20,264 bases of DNA, taken from positions 1 through 20,264 of the IMG/VR virus record IMGVR_UViG_3300008110_003766; one strand, 5' to 3'. The first letter of the stretch is position 1; each line of letters starts with the position of its first letter. Source of the stretch: a virus. Positions 5,877-14,582 of this stretch are shown one piece after another. Below the pieces are notes generated by a model. That model was not told the origin of the DNA. It worked only from the letters and a program-made list of their open reading frames with translations, and did not search any database. A program made the translations under genes and the position numbers.

Positions 5877-6972
5877 CTGCATATTCCTCCGTAGTTGGCT
5901 CAAAATCAGCGGGATCAGCGTCTGCTACAGTTGTAGTATTAGCGACTGGATTTTGACCCCACTCGTCAATAATTACCTGCAACTTATTGTTGGTCCAACC
6001 TTTTCTGAACTCCTTGATGATTTCACCAGTAACAGGTGAAGTATACGCAAGTCGATTGCCTTCCTTAACAAGAATACCTTTTGCTTCAAACATGTCCAAT
6101 AGGCCACTATAAGGATTCATACCTGAGTCATAAGGAATCTTAATTTGAACGCTTTCAAACGGCTTGCTATAGCGAGTTTTCATTACCTTACAGGCACTAC
6201 GAATACCACGCACTTCGCTAATCTTATTACCGTCATCATCTTCCTTGAGCTTGAGCTTACGCATAGCAACTACAATTGAACTAGCGTAAATAAAGCCCTG
6301 TCCACCACTGATCTTGTCATCTGGATCAAACATATCCTGACTTGCATAAGTGTGGTTTGTTGCAACTAGTCCAATTGGATAAGGTGCAATCATGTTTACA
6401 GTATTACGAACCAAGGCTGTAAGAGCCTTTGGCTTTCTACCCATATCACCCTTCATGTCACCCTTCTGGAACTGATCAACATCAGTTGGAGTAAGCAACA
6501 TGCCGAGACTGTCAATTACGAACAGTAATTTGGGCATTTCTTCATACTTCAGTGAGCCATAATTAACTTTGTAGTCTTTCATAAAGTCTGAGATGGCTTT
6601 GGCCACATCGTCAATCATGCTAACTGAAATACGCAACAGCTTTTCGGAACTAGTATCAACGTCTAGTGCCTTGAGCCATTCTTCATCAAGTGCGTTCTCG
6701 GAGTCAAAAAGAACAACCTGACAGCCCATCTTTTGAGCGTTCTTCACAATATTGCCGGAGCAAATAAAGCTCTTACCGGAGCCTGATTCACCTGCAAACA
6801 CACATACCTTACCTAGCGGAATACCCTTGTTAAAGTCTCCGCTGATAAGATAGTTTAGAGTATGGTTACCTGTGCTGATCCAATCAACTGGATCATGGAA
6901 ACCAGCACTGATACCCGTAATGTTTTTAGTTAGACCAGTACGAAACTTGGTCAGATCAAAAGGTTTCTGCAT
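5866..6972 (-). CDS. uvsX: UvsX RecA-like recombinase
   Basis: This 368-aa protein (T4 UvsX about 391 aa) forms filaments on single-stranded DNA and drives strand exchange for recombination and recombination-dependent replication. GESGSGKS at 61-68 is the Walker A motif, and LLFVIDSLGM at about 149-158 is Walker B. FDSENALDEEW near 95-105 and the GQGFIYASS loop-2 region near 244-252 match UvsX-type recombinases. The C-terminus is acidic (ADADPADFEPTTEEYADES), as in many RecA-like proteins where it tunes DNA binding. It follows gp32 by 13 bases, with AGGAG before the ATG at 6972, so the two are co-transcribed. Confidence 0.96.
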   Translation of the reverse strand: MQKPFDLTKFRTGLTKNITGISAGFHDPVDWISTGNHTLNYLISGDFNKGIPLGKVCVFAGESGSGKSFICSGNIVKNAQKMGCQVVLFDSENALDEEWLKALDVDTSSEKLLRISVSMIDDVAKAISDFMKDYKVNYGSLKYEEMPKLLFVIDSLGMLLTPTDVDQFQKGDMKGDMGRKPKALTALVRNTVNMIAPYPIGLVATNHTYASQDMFDPDDKISGGQGFIYASSIVVAMRKLKLKEDDDGNKISEVRGIRSACKVMKTRYSKPFESVQIKIPYDSGMNPYSGLLDMFEAKGILVKEGNRLAYTSPVTGEIIKEFRKGWTNNKLQVIIDEWGQNPVANTTTVADADPADFEPTTEEYADES

Positions 6973-6985
6973 ATACTACTCCTAA

Positions 6986-8002
6986 TTAGGCTTGCTTGCG
7001 GTTACGAATCATTGCAAGAATGTCATCAGCTGACTTCTTTGCACCATCGCTTGCTGCTGGAGCAGGAGTTGGTTGTGCTTCTACCTTTGGTGCTGGAGTA
7101 GTGTCGAAAGGTGCTTCGTCATCTTCTTCAACTGCTGGCTTTGCTGCTGGAGCAGGCTTTGCTGCTGGAGCACTAGCCTTCTGAAGTGCTGGGCTTGCTG
7201 CACTAGCAGGTACTTCAACACCATATGGCTTATAGTAGTTACCCCAACGAGCAGCATCATATAGTTCACCATTAACACTTGCTTCAAACATTTCAGCAAT
7301 AGCCTTATAATGTTCAGCGGTTGGGCGAGCTGGGAGGAAGTCCTTTAGATCGTACAGACCATGCTCATCAATAGCAGCAAGTTCTGTTTCATCTAAACTA
7401 CGCTCCTTACGAGCCCACTTACTGGTGCTGTAGTCTGCATACTGACCCTTTGTTGTCTTTGACAAGCGGAAGTCTGTACCATTTACATAGTCAGTTGGGA
7501 TATTTTCCATATCTGGGTCCATAAGCGCACCCTTAATGATATTGAAAATCTGAGGACCAATTACAAATCGACGAATTGGATTTTCTGGCTTTTCTTCATT
7601 TAGCGGATTTTCTGTTACAAAGCCCTGGAAGATATATGACTTCTTCTTCCAATACTTACGACCCATTTCCTCAAGGCTCGGATCCTTAAACCAAGGACGA
7701 ACTTCAGTTAGAATTGGGCAGTTGTCGCTGTACATTTCACCGCACGGTACCTGTACAGTTACAGGCTTATTTTCTCCGCCTACAACACCAGGGAAGGTCA
7801 AGCGAATCATTTGTCGCTCTACCCAAAAGAATGTGTTGTTGGGGTCACCGTCTGGTAGGAAACGAAGCGTTGCGCTTTGTCCTTCTTCAATATTCCAAAA
7901 CGGGTAAATTGCGTTGTCGCCTGCGGTCTTGTTTGAATCTTTAGAACCGGGCTTATTTTCCATTTGTGCGAGCTTCGCACGGATATCAGCTAATGAGGCC
8001 AT
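6986..8002 (-). CDS. 32: gp32-like single-stranded DNA-binding protein
   Basis: This 338-aa protein resembles gp32 of T4-like phages. A short basic N-terminus (LADIRAKLAQMENK) fits the cooperativity domain. The core carries WNIEEGQSATLRFLPDGDP, RQMIRLTFPG and WFKDPSLEEMGRKYWKKKSY, with C87 and C95 where T4 has its zinc-binding cysteine/histidine cluster. Only two cysteines remain, so a zinc site is reduced or absent. The C-terminal part is an Ala/Pro/Lys linker with an 18-bp tandem repeat, then an acidic stretch (VEEDDEAPFD) and a final helix SADDILAMIRNRK, which fits a tail used to recruit replication partners. AAGGAG precedes the ATG at 8002. Both an early-type and a late-type promoter lie upstream. 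Confidence 0.94.
   Translation of the reverse strand: MASLADIRAKLAQMENKPGSKDSNKTAGDNAIYPFWNIEEGQSATLRFLPDGDPNNTFFWVERQMIRLTFPGVVGGENKPVTVQVPCGEMYSDNCPILTEVRPWFKDPSLEEMGRKYWKKKSYIFQGFVTENPLNEEKPENPIRRFVIGPQIFNIIKGALMDPDMENIPTDYVNGTDFRLSKTTKGQYADYSTSKWARKERSLDETELAAIDEHGLYDLKDFLPARPTAEHYKAIAEMFEASVNGELYDAARWGNYYKPYGVEVPASAASPALQKASAPAAKPAPAAKPAVEEDDEAPFDTTPAPKVEAQPTPAPAASDGAKKSADDILAMIRNRKQA
7137..7172. repeat. Two perfect 18-bp tandem copies in the gp32 linker
   Basis: GGCTTTGCTGCTGGAGCA occurs twice back to back on the plus strand, encoding two copies of an Ala/Pro/Lys hexapeptide in the gp32 linker. It is a likely slippage-prone site that would change linker length in frame. Confidence 0.9.
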
Positions 8003-8021
8003 AATGTTTTCTCCTTAAGTT

Positions 8022-8037
8022 GCCTTGTTGCCTTGTT
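8022..8037 (-). repeat. Direct repeat in the gp32 leader, possible translational operator
   Basis: AACAAGGC occurs twice in tandem on the minus strand, just upstream of the AAGGAG ribosome site and 20-35 bases before the gp32 ATG. T4 gp32 represses its own mRNA by binding an unstructured leader. This purine-rich, weakly structured repeat is in the right place for that, which is inference from position. Confidence 0.45.
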
Positions 8038-8068
8038 TGTAACATACCTAAATATGCTACTGTAGTTT

Positions 8069-8097
8069 ATTATATTGCCATGTTGTAGGAAAGTCAA
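8069..8097 (-). promoter_or_regulatory. Near-consensus sigma70 promoter of the gp32-uvsX-uvsY operon
   Basis: TTGACT (8092-8097) and TATAAT (8069-8074) are 17 bases apart on the minus strand. This is the best match to the bacterial consensus in the window and predicts early expression by host RNA polymerase. Confidence 0.88.
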
Positions 8098-8108
8098 TGA
8101 CTTTCTAC
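8085..8108. repeat. Inverted repeat covering the -35 box of the gp32 promoter
   Basis: AAAGTCA (8090-8096) and TGACTTT (8098-8104) are exact complements around one base, extended by GTAG and CTAC on the outside with a single-base bulge. The repeat includes the -35 hexamer, so it could be an operator for a dimeric regulator. With only one base between arms and no T-run after it, it is not a terminator. Confidence 0.55.
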
Positions 8109-8113
8109 AATTT

Positions 8114-8120
8114 TATTTAT
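8114..8120 (-). promoter_or_regulatory. T4-type late promoter element upstream of gp32
   Basis: ATAAATA on the minus strand lies about 110 bases before the gp32 ATG, upstream of the sigma70-type promoter. It would allow continued late transcription of the gp32 operon. Confidence 0.55.
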
Positions 8121-8179
8121 GCCAAACACACTAAATGCCCGACATTATTAGTTATCTTTTTAAAAACTATAAATGAAGT

Positions 8180-8734
8180 TTACTGGAATTTGATTCGGTC
8201 AAAGTCAAACCAACCAGTTGCTATGTATTTGTCTGTTTGTAGATCTGCTGCTGCACGATGTAAATGAGTAAAAGATGCAGGCCATATAAGTAATGTTCCC
8301 GCTACAGGCTGAATTGATAGATCAAAATGCTTAAATTCGGTTGCGCCGCTTGTTTCAATAGAGTTTAAATATATCATCCAGGCTGCAAATCTTTTGTTTG
8401 ACGATGCTTGTTCAGCATGCCAAACAGTAAAGCCGCCGCCTGGTTCAGACTTTTGAAATTTCCATATAGGATTAAAAATCTTATCAAACTTTTCAGTGCT
8501 AGCACCATACACATTATTGTATTTGTGCCAACCTTTATAAACTCGATCAAAGATCATTGACTCAATAGTTGCCAGTTCGCTGTGAATGCCTGATCGAATA
8601 TTATAATCCTTCCTATACGAATTATCAATATAATTTGCACGATTTTGAAGAATTATTTCATCAATTATTCTACATGTATTAGCGCACACATTACTTGGTA
8701 AGTATGAAGGATAACTACTTATAAATGTCGTCAT
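8180..8734 (-). CDS. 2-oxoglutarate/Fe(II)-dependent oxygenase (prolyl-hydroxylase-like)
   Basis: This 184-aa protein has the C-terminal half of the 2OG-Fe(II) oxygenase fold. WHAEQ at 105-109 supplies a candidate H-x-E iron pair (H106, E108). AAWMIYLNSIETSGATEFKHF at 117-137 is the strand pair typical of the family. GTLLIWPASFTHLHR at 146-160 leads to the distal histidine (H159), and K169 ten residues later is the expected 2-oxoglutarate-binding residue. Related enzymes are frequent in T4-like marine phages, where the substrate is unknown; a virion protein, host protein or nucleic acid is possible. The ATG at 8734 follows a terminator U-tract with no spacer, so expression probably depends on read-through. 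No later start keeps the N-terminal domain intact. Confidence 0.88.
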   Translation of the reverse strand: MTTFISSYPSYLPSNVCANTCRIIDEIILQNRANYIDNSYRKDYNIRSGIHSELATIESMIFDRVYKGWHKYNNVYGASTEKFDKIFNPIWKFQKSEPGGGFTVWHAEQASSNKRFAAWMIYLNSIETSGATEFKHFDLSIQPVAGTLLIWPASFTHLHRAAADLQTDKYIATGWFDFDRIKFQ

Positions 8735-8767
8735 AAAAAGTCCCGCATAATGTTAATTATGCAGGAC
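8735..8767 (-). terminator. Intrinsic terminator ending at the start codon of the oxygenase gene
   Basis: In minus-strand RNA, GTCCTGCATAA (8767-8757) pairs with TTATGCGGGAC (8750-8740) as an 11-bp stem with one U-G wobble, followed by five U residues (8739-8735) and then the ATG at 8734. The wobble becomes a C-A mismatch on the other strand, so the element is oriented for minus-strand transcription. It terminates the 420-aa gene. The only Shine-Dalgarno-like bases for the next gene (GGGA) lie inside the stem. Confidence 0.85.
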
Positions 8768-8792
8768 CAAGAAAAGATACACCACTTACTGA

Positions 8793-10055
8793 TTAAATTA
8801 CGAATGTTTCTAAATATTTTTCGTATTGTTCCGATTCTGTTATGCCCGGTATTGTTTTAGTTTTTGCTTCGGATGCACTGAGTAGGCAGCTCTTAACTGT
8901 ACCATACTCAAAATGATTTAGTGTGCCGCCTGCGTTAAGTTTCTTACTAATGCCATGAAGATGATTGCTTAGTATTGGATTTTGAGCAGCGTATCCCATT
9001 TGTGCCACTTGATGCCCTAGTCGTGCATGTGGTGATTCAAAATCTATCACATCACTTTCGCGCAATGAGTCTTTAAGTCCTTCAAAAGTTTCTTCCTGAA
9101 TTGCATTTTTGATTCTACTCTCGTATGATTGTTGTCTTGCCATTGCTCGTTTGATACCGCCCATAGCATCAGCTACGCGGTTATCAAAATGTGTTTCTAC
9201 AAACTTTTGTTCAATTTCAATTGTATCTTCTTCAATAATACTTAGATTCTGATAGTCTTCTAAACTTTCTACAGTATTTGCGTATGTCTTAATACCACTT
9301 AGTTTTTCAAAAGTATTGCGAATGCTGTTAATTTGCTCTAGTGCTAGAGTTACATATTCTTCATTTGATTCGTTTACTAGATTTGCCTTGCGAACATAAC
9401 GCACAAATTCTTGAAGCTTGCGATATTCTGCTGCTAGTTGAGTAATTGATTCGCCTACGCTATCATGCATTTCGCCGCCTGCATACAAGTGACGTGCCAT
9501 TGCACGAGCAGCCTTTAAACTGTTCTCCTGCATCTTGAAACGCTCTTCGCCGCGCTGAATATAAATGCTGTGAATGTTGCGACTGCGTGAGCCGCGAACT
9601 TCTTCATTAACAGCCTTCTTATGACGAACAACAATTTTAATGTTGTCTAGGGGTTGATAACTGGTTTTTGTTGATCCTGTCATCACACCAAATCCTTCCA
9701 TAACGTCTGCCATGTCTTTCTCCGAATTTTGTGCAATATTAACTGCTTCACCTTTTGGCTCGATCTTCTTGTCAAATATCTTGTAATCAAAAGTAAATGG
9801 GGGATTACTTCTTGCAAGCTTCTGTAACATTTTTCTTATAGGATGCTCGCTCAAATCCTCGCTGGTCGCTAGACTAATAAGATCATAATTAAGATCTAAC
9901 CGTACTAAAAGATTAGGATCAGACACAGAGAATCTAGTTGCTTCCTGTGGATTTACAACCAACTTTCCTTGCTTATCATAATTTTTTACAGCGTACCCAA
10001 AACCCTTTAAAATATTAAAGATTTTTTCCGCTAGTACATTAGTATCAATTGCCAT
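8793..10055 (-). CDS. Uncharacterised phage protein, 420 aa, between terL and the oxygenase
   Basis: I do not assign a function. The N-terminal 100 residues look like a folded domain (FNILKGFGYAVKNYD, then a beta-rich part through LDLNYDLISLAT). Residues about 120-190 are basic (VVRHKKAVNEEVRGSRSRNI). From about 190 to 345 the protein is strongly helical and charged, with coiled-coil potential. The C-terminal part is mixed. No signal peptide, membrane segment or nucleotide-binding motif is visible. It directly follows the terminase large subunit and has its own late element, so a late role in the virion, head or packaging is likely but unproven. The ATG at 10055 has GAGG upstream, inside an inverted-repeat loop, and a terminator follows the gene. 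Confidence 0.82.
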   Translation of the reverse strand: MAIDTNVLAEKIFNILKGFGYAVKNYDKQGKLVVNPQEATRFSVSDPNLLVRLDLNYDLISLATSEDLSEHPIRKMLQKLARSNPPFTFDYKIFDKKIEPKGEAVNIAQNSEKDMADVMEGFGVMTGSTKTSYQPLDNIKIVVRHKKAVNEEVRGSRSRNIHSIYIQRGEERFKMQENSLKAARAMARHLYAGGEMHDSVGESITQLAAEYRKLQEFVRYVRKANLVNESNEEYVTLALEQINSIRNTFEKLSGIKTYANTVESLEDYQNLSIIEEDTIEIEQKFVETHFDNRVADAMGGIKRAMARQQSYESRIKNAIQEETFEGLKDSLRESDVIDFESPHARLGHQVAQMGYAAQNPILSNHLHGISKKLNAGGTLNHFEYGTVKSCLLSASEAKTKTIPGITESEQYEKYLETFVI

Positions 10056-10080
10056 AATAGTATTATCCTCTAATACTATT
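10056..10080 (-). promoter_or_regulatory. Perfect 10-bp RNA hairpin with the Shine-Dalgarno in its loop
   Basis: On the minus strand AATAGTATTA (10080-10071) and TAATACTATT (10065-10056) are exact complements around a five-base loop, GAGGA, that is the ribosome binding site. The 3' arm touches the ATG at 10055. The late element at 10077-10084 overlaps the 5' arm, so a late transcript should begin near the loop and lack that arm. Confidence 0.7.
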
Positions 10081-10082
10081 TA

Positions 10083-10084
<2 letters not shown>
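10077..10084 (-). promoter_or_regulatory. T4-type late promoter element (GATAAATA)
   Basis: GATAAATA on the minus strand overlaps the terL stop codon and the 5' arm of the hairpin at 10056-10080. The predicted start near 10071 gives a leader of about 15 bases that begins at the Shine-Dalgarno. Confidence 0.7.
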
Positions 10085-11678
<1,594 letters not shown>

Positions 11679-11702
11679 CTAAAACAAACAGTTTTACTGA
11701 TA

Positions 11703-13385
11703 TTATGATAACCGCTGTGCTAGCTTATCTTTAATAGCATTAATTAATGCTGTTTTGTCAGTGGTATATTTAAGATCTAGTGGCTTTGGTCCAGGCACCA
11801 TAGGGATAGCAACTTCAGCATCGTCACAACCGCATGGTTCTTCAGCCGGTGCTTCAGGAGCATGTGGTGCAAGAGCTACGGCAACATCTTTCATACTGGG
11901 CTCTTGCATTGCGCCGTCGCCATTGTAATTAACACCTGCTAACTTCAATATGCGATGCAATTCTTCCATATCCTTAGCATTGGCGCTTACTGTTACGCTA
12001 GAATCACCAATACGCTTAGTTTGATTAAAACTAATATTTGTATCTTCTTGCGGGCCTACTGCGCCAGGCATTGTCTCTGGACCCGGTGAATAATAGTTTT
12101 CGGGAAGAATAGATGATTTAGTGACCGTTGTTTTAAATACAGCAGGATCTACTCCAACTCGTTTTGCAGCAACTTTGTGTGCATGGGCTGTATTTTGTGC
12201 TTTGACATGAACTGCCCCAGCATCAACTGATTTGCCAGCATGTTGTTTAGGGAATTCAACTTTCCACATACTGTATTCTTCATTAACATTATCTTCTGAT
12301 ACTATACGAGCACTTTTTGTTGAAGGTTGATCGCGATAATGATTAAGTGCTTTATATGCATTTAGTGGATGTACTGGTACACGCTTTGTGTGACCTAATA
12401 GACTGACAATTTCAATATATTGCTTACTCTTGCCAGAATCCTCACCAACTTTATCTGGTGCAGGTAATGCTTCAACATCGCCTACGATGCTTTCATAATC
12501 ATCCATGCTTAATGCACCATTCTTTGACAATTCAATCATACGCTCTGCTGCATTGTGCAGATCCATATCTTCTCGTGCATCTTCACGGGCGTATTCCATC
12601 ATACGAAGTAATAGAGGAACATCTAATGTTACTGTATCAACTTCATCATTTTCGCTGTCGGCATCAGTTGGATCTTCATCGCTATCACCTAATGCGTCTT
12701 GCGCCATAGTTCCTGCTACATGGCCAACGCCGCCAGCTACACTACGAGTAACTGCACTTGCGCCGCTGCCAACCACTGCTCGACCAACAGCAGCGCCAAT
12801 GGCTGGTAAAATTTCATCAAGCTGTTCTGCGCTTTCCATGCGGTCATAATGACCTGCTTCTAAATCTTGAATAACTTGCTTGGTCCAAATACTTACATCG
12901 CTTGAACCAATTTCTTCTAAACCATCACTGCCGGCAAAATCTGCCACATCATTAATAGCAGCCATTACCTTAACTGGACCGTACTTGCCAAGTAGGTCTG
13001 TGTGCTGCATCATAATGCGGCGAGTAACTGCGCTAGAAACTGCGTCAATGCTGTCTTGGTCTTCGGTAACATTCTCAACAGCCTTAACTAACTTTACCAT
13101 TGCTAAAAACTTTGTTCTTAGTGCAGGATCAGCAAAAATCTTTTCTAACGCACCAGCAAACGGTGCCAAAGATTGTAATAATGAAGGATTTAGAGCTTTA
13201 CCTTTTTCTGCTTGATCAATTGCTTGAGCAAATTTTGCATTTGGTTTTCCGCCTAATGCTCTCGATACAGCGGCTGCACCAGCTCTAGTTTTTGGATCTA
13301 GTGGTGCATTTTTTGTTTGTGCAGCTGGAGTGGCAGCTGGAGGCGCATTAGTTGTTGCAGCGTTTTGGAATTCTGAAAACTTCAT
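11703..13385 (-). CDS. Large Ala-rich phage protein, probably virion- or packaging-associated, 560 aa
   Basis: I take the ATG at 13385 (MKFSEFQNAATT) as the start because AGAAGGAA lies five bases upstream. An upstream GTG at 13403 would overlap that site. After an Ala/Pro/Thr-rich leader the protein has a helical region (residues about 40-180). A Gly/Ala segment at about 195-235 (AAVGRAVVGSGAS, GGVGHVAGTMAQDALG) could insert into membranes. A very acidic stretch follows (DSDEDPTDADSENDEVD). Later come SVTVSANAKDMEELHRILKLAGV near 470-490, a short beta-alpha module, and EPCGCDDAE. No enzyme motif is evident. Its place between structural genes and terL suggests a virion or prohead protein. It overlaps nothing; the upstream stop is two bases before its ATG. 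Confidence 0.82.
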   Translation of the reverse strand: MKFSEFQNAATTNAPPAATPAAQTKNAPLDPKTRAGAAAVSRALGGKPNAKFAQAIDQAEKGKALNPSLLQSLAPFAGALEKIFADPALRTKFLAMVKLVKAVENVTEDQDSIDAVSSAVTRRIMMQHTDLLGKYGPVKVMAAINDVADFAGSDGLEEIGSSDVSIWTKQVIQDLEAGHYDRMESAEQLDEILPAIGAAVGRAVVGSGASAVTRSVAGGVGHVAGTMAQDALGDSDEDPTDADSENDEVDTVTLDVPLLLRMMEYAREDAREDMDLHNAAERMIELSKNGALSMDDYESIVGDVEALPAPDKVGEDSGKSKQYIEIVSLLGHTKRVPVHPLNAYKALNHYRDQPSTKSARIVSEDNVNEEYSMWKVEFPKQHAGKSVDAGAVHVKAQNTAHAHKVAAKRVGVDPAVFKTTVTKSSILPENYYSPGPETMPGAVGPQEDTNISFNQTKRIGDSSVTVSANAKDMEELHRILKLAGVNYNGDGAMQEPSMKDVAVALAPHAPEAPAEEPCGCDDAEVAIPMVPGPKPLDLKYTTDKTALINAIKDKLAQRLS

Positions 13386-13386
13386 C

Positions 13387-14079
13387 TTAGTTCCTTCTAG
13401 CACTCTGACTAATCACATCAACTTCTTTGTTCTCAATTCCCTTGCCCATATTGGCAGTATTATGAATTGTATCCCAAAGTGGCTTTAGATCCTCTCCCAT
13501 CAATTCATCCTTGTTTGGATAATTGCGGAAATAATCTGCGCCCTTTTCTGCTTTAATCTTTGCTAGCTCATCTAAAAACTTTTTGTTAAATTCTTCACCA
13601 AAGAAAGGACCGTCTTTGTAGAGGTCTGGATTCTGCATTCCATAATGTTCTTGATCTTCGTTAGCAAGTACACTTTCCTCTTGCTTTGGTGCGCGGTCTT
13701 TATTAAATTCTGTACGCTCTTCAGCATTTTCACTTTCTAATCTACGAGGATCTTTTACACCGTAAACAAGAACACGCTCATGTGGTAAGCCTAAATTAAC
13801 TGCTAACCATACTTCTAAAATTCTTTCATTAACAGGATACTTGAGAACTACATCTGTTGCACAAACTTCTGAAACAAACTTAACACCTTTAGCACGAACA
13901 AATTCCATTGGATTTTCTTCGATTGGTCTGCGCTTCCAAGCAGCAGCACTTACAAGGCCGTATTTCTGTAGTGCATTTTCAAGTTGAGTCATTTGCTCGG
14001 CGCCGCAGTTAGCAGCGAACTTAACTCTATATGCGTATTCTTTTTTGAAGCTTTCAGCGATGAATTCTTTTAGTTGCAT
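13387..14079 (-). CDS. Uncharacterised late phage protein, 230 aa
   Basis: The protein starts MQLKEFIAESFKKEYAYRVK. It has an N-terminal alpha/beta domain through about residue 115, in which YRVKFAANCGAEQMTQLENAL looks like a strand-helix unit and RILEVWLAVNLGLPHERVLVYG another. A charged, probably extended C-terminal half follows (ENAEERTEFNKDRAPKQEES onward). No catalytic motif, signal peptide or membrane segment is visible. It is expressed from its own late element (14102-14109) after a terminator. AGGAG is present before the ATG at 14079 but enclosed in an 8-bp inverted repeat. It leads the group of genes that ends with the terminase large subunit, so a head or packaging role is plausible but not shown. 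Confidence 0.8.
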   Translation of the reverse strand: MQLKEFIAESFKKEYAYRVKFAANCGAEQMTQLENALQKYGLVSAAAWKRRPIEENPMEFVRAKGVKFVSEVCATDVVLKYPVNERILEVWLAVNLGLPHERVLVYGVKDPRRLESENAEERTEFNKDRAPKQEESVLANEDQEHYGMQNPDLYKDGPFFGEEFNKKFLDELAKIKAEKGADYFRNYPNKDELMGEDLKPLWDTIHNTANMGKGIENKEVDVISQSARRN

Positions 14080-14104
14080 AGTTATGAACTCCTGTTATAA
14101 CTAT
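14078..14104 (-). promoter_or_regulatory. 8-bp RNA hairpin with the Shine-Dalgarno in its loop
   Basis: On the minus strand ATAGTTAT (14104-14097) and ATAACTAT (14085-14078) are exact complements. The 11-base loop contains AGGAG, and the 3' arm includes the first two bases of the ATG. The late element overlaps the 5' arm, as at 10056-10084. Confidence 0.68.
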
Positions 14105-14109
14105 TTATC
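14102..14109 (-). promoter_or_regulatory. T4-type late promoter element (GATAAATA)
   Basis: GATAAATA on the minus strand is placed so that transcription should start near 14096, just past the 5' arm of the hairpin at 14078-14104, giving a leader of about 16 bases. Confidence 0.72.
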
Positions 14110-14118
14110 ATCTTAGTC

Positions 14119-14146
14119 AAAAAGGAAGGGGCCTAAGCCCCTTCCC
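14119..14146 (-). terminator. Intrinsic terminator after the 114-aa gene
   Basis: GGAAGGGGC (14124-14132) and GCCCCTTCC (14137-14145) form a perfect 9-bp stem with a CTAA loop, followed on the minus strand by five T residues (14123-14119). It separates the 114-aa gene from the next late promoter. Confidence 0.9.
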
Positions 14147-14191
14147 ATATTACTCTACTCGTCGGGCGTTACAAGTGCCCTACTTATTATA

Positions 14192-14536
14192 TTAAGATAC
14201 TACTAAACTTGTACCAACTGTTACAGCGGCGCCTGAGAAGTCGTAGCTGTTAACGGTGGATGTACCGATAGCCTGTAGCTGAGTTTCTAGTGCTACTTCG
14301 TCAAACTGTGAACCGTCAACTACGCAGTGGATCTGACCACTTGTGTTTGATGGTAGGAAGTATGCTAGTGGCTGAATGATCTGTAGAGCACGCTCTACTG
14401 CTTCACGAGTAGCATCATCTTCAGTCTGAAGATTTGCACCTGTGTCAACCATGATTAACTTTAGATTATGTCTGCTGATTAGTGTACCTGTTGCAAATTC
14501 TGCAACGCCTGCACCATTACCTTTTGATTGTGGCAT
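14192..14536 (-). CDS. Putative small virion protein, 114 aa
   Basis: The protein starts MPQSKGNGAGVAEFATGTLI and has alternating strands, a helix (DDATREAVERALQIIQPLA), and Ser/Thr/Val/Gly-rich strands to the end (TVGTSLVVS). It has no cysteine-rich motif and no hydrophobic membrane segment, and its composition resembles small structural or decoration proteins. It has a dedicated late element (14584-14591), a strong AGGAG ribosome site before the ATG at 14536, and a strong terminator downstream. That isolated, well-equipped unit is what one expects for an abundant late protein. The structural role is inference; I do not recognise a T4 counterpart. Confidence 0.78.
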   Translation of the reverse strand: MPQSKGNGAGVAEFATGTLISRHNLKLIMVDTGANLQTEDDATREAVERALQIIQPLAYFLPSNTSGQIHCVVDGSQFDEVALETQLQAIGTSTVNSYDFSGAAVTVGTSLVVS

Positions 14537-14582
14537 TTTGTTTCTCCTAAAATATATTACTCGACTAAGTCAAGCTATGCAC

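Noticed and set aside
5877-5903. An upstream TTG start adding nine residues to the 78-aa gene
   Set aside because: The GGAGG sequence sits at correct spacing for the ATG at 5876, and the extra residues lie within uvsX.
6973-6990. Palindrome CCTAATTAGG at the uvsX ribosome site
   Set aside because: A ten-base palindrome has no room for a loop in RNA and arises from the gp32 stop codon next to AGGAG.
7081-7299. A 72-codon minus-strand frame rich in Gln and Leu inside gp32
   Set aside because: It is an out-of-frame reading of the repeated gp32 linker.
12505-13215. Plus-strand frames of 83-114 codons opposite the 560-aa gene
   Set aside because: They are shadows of an Ala-rich coding region, overlap one another, and have no expression signals.
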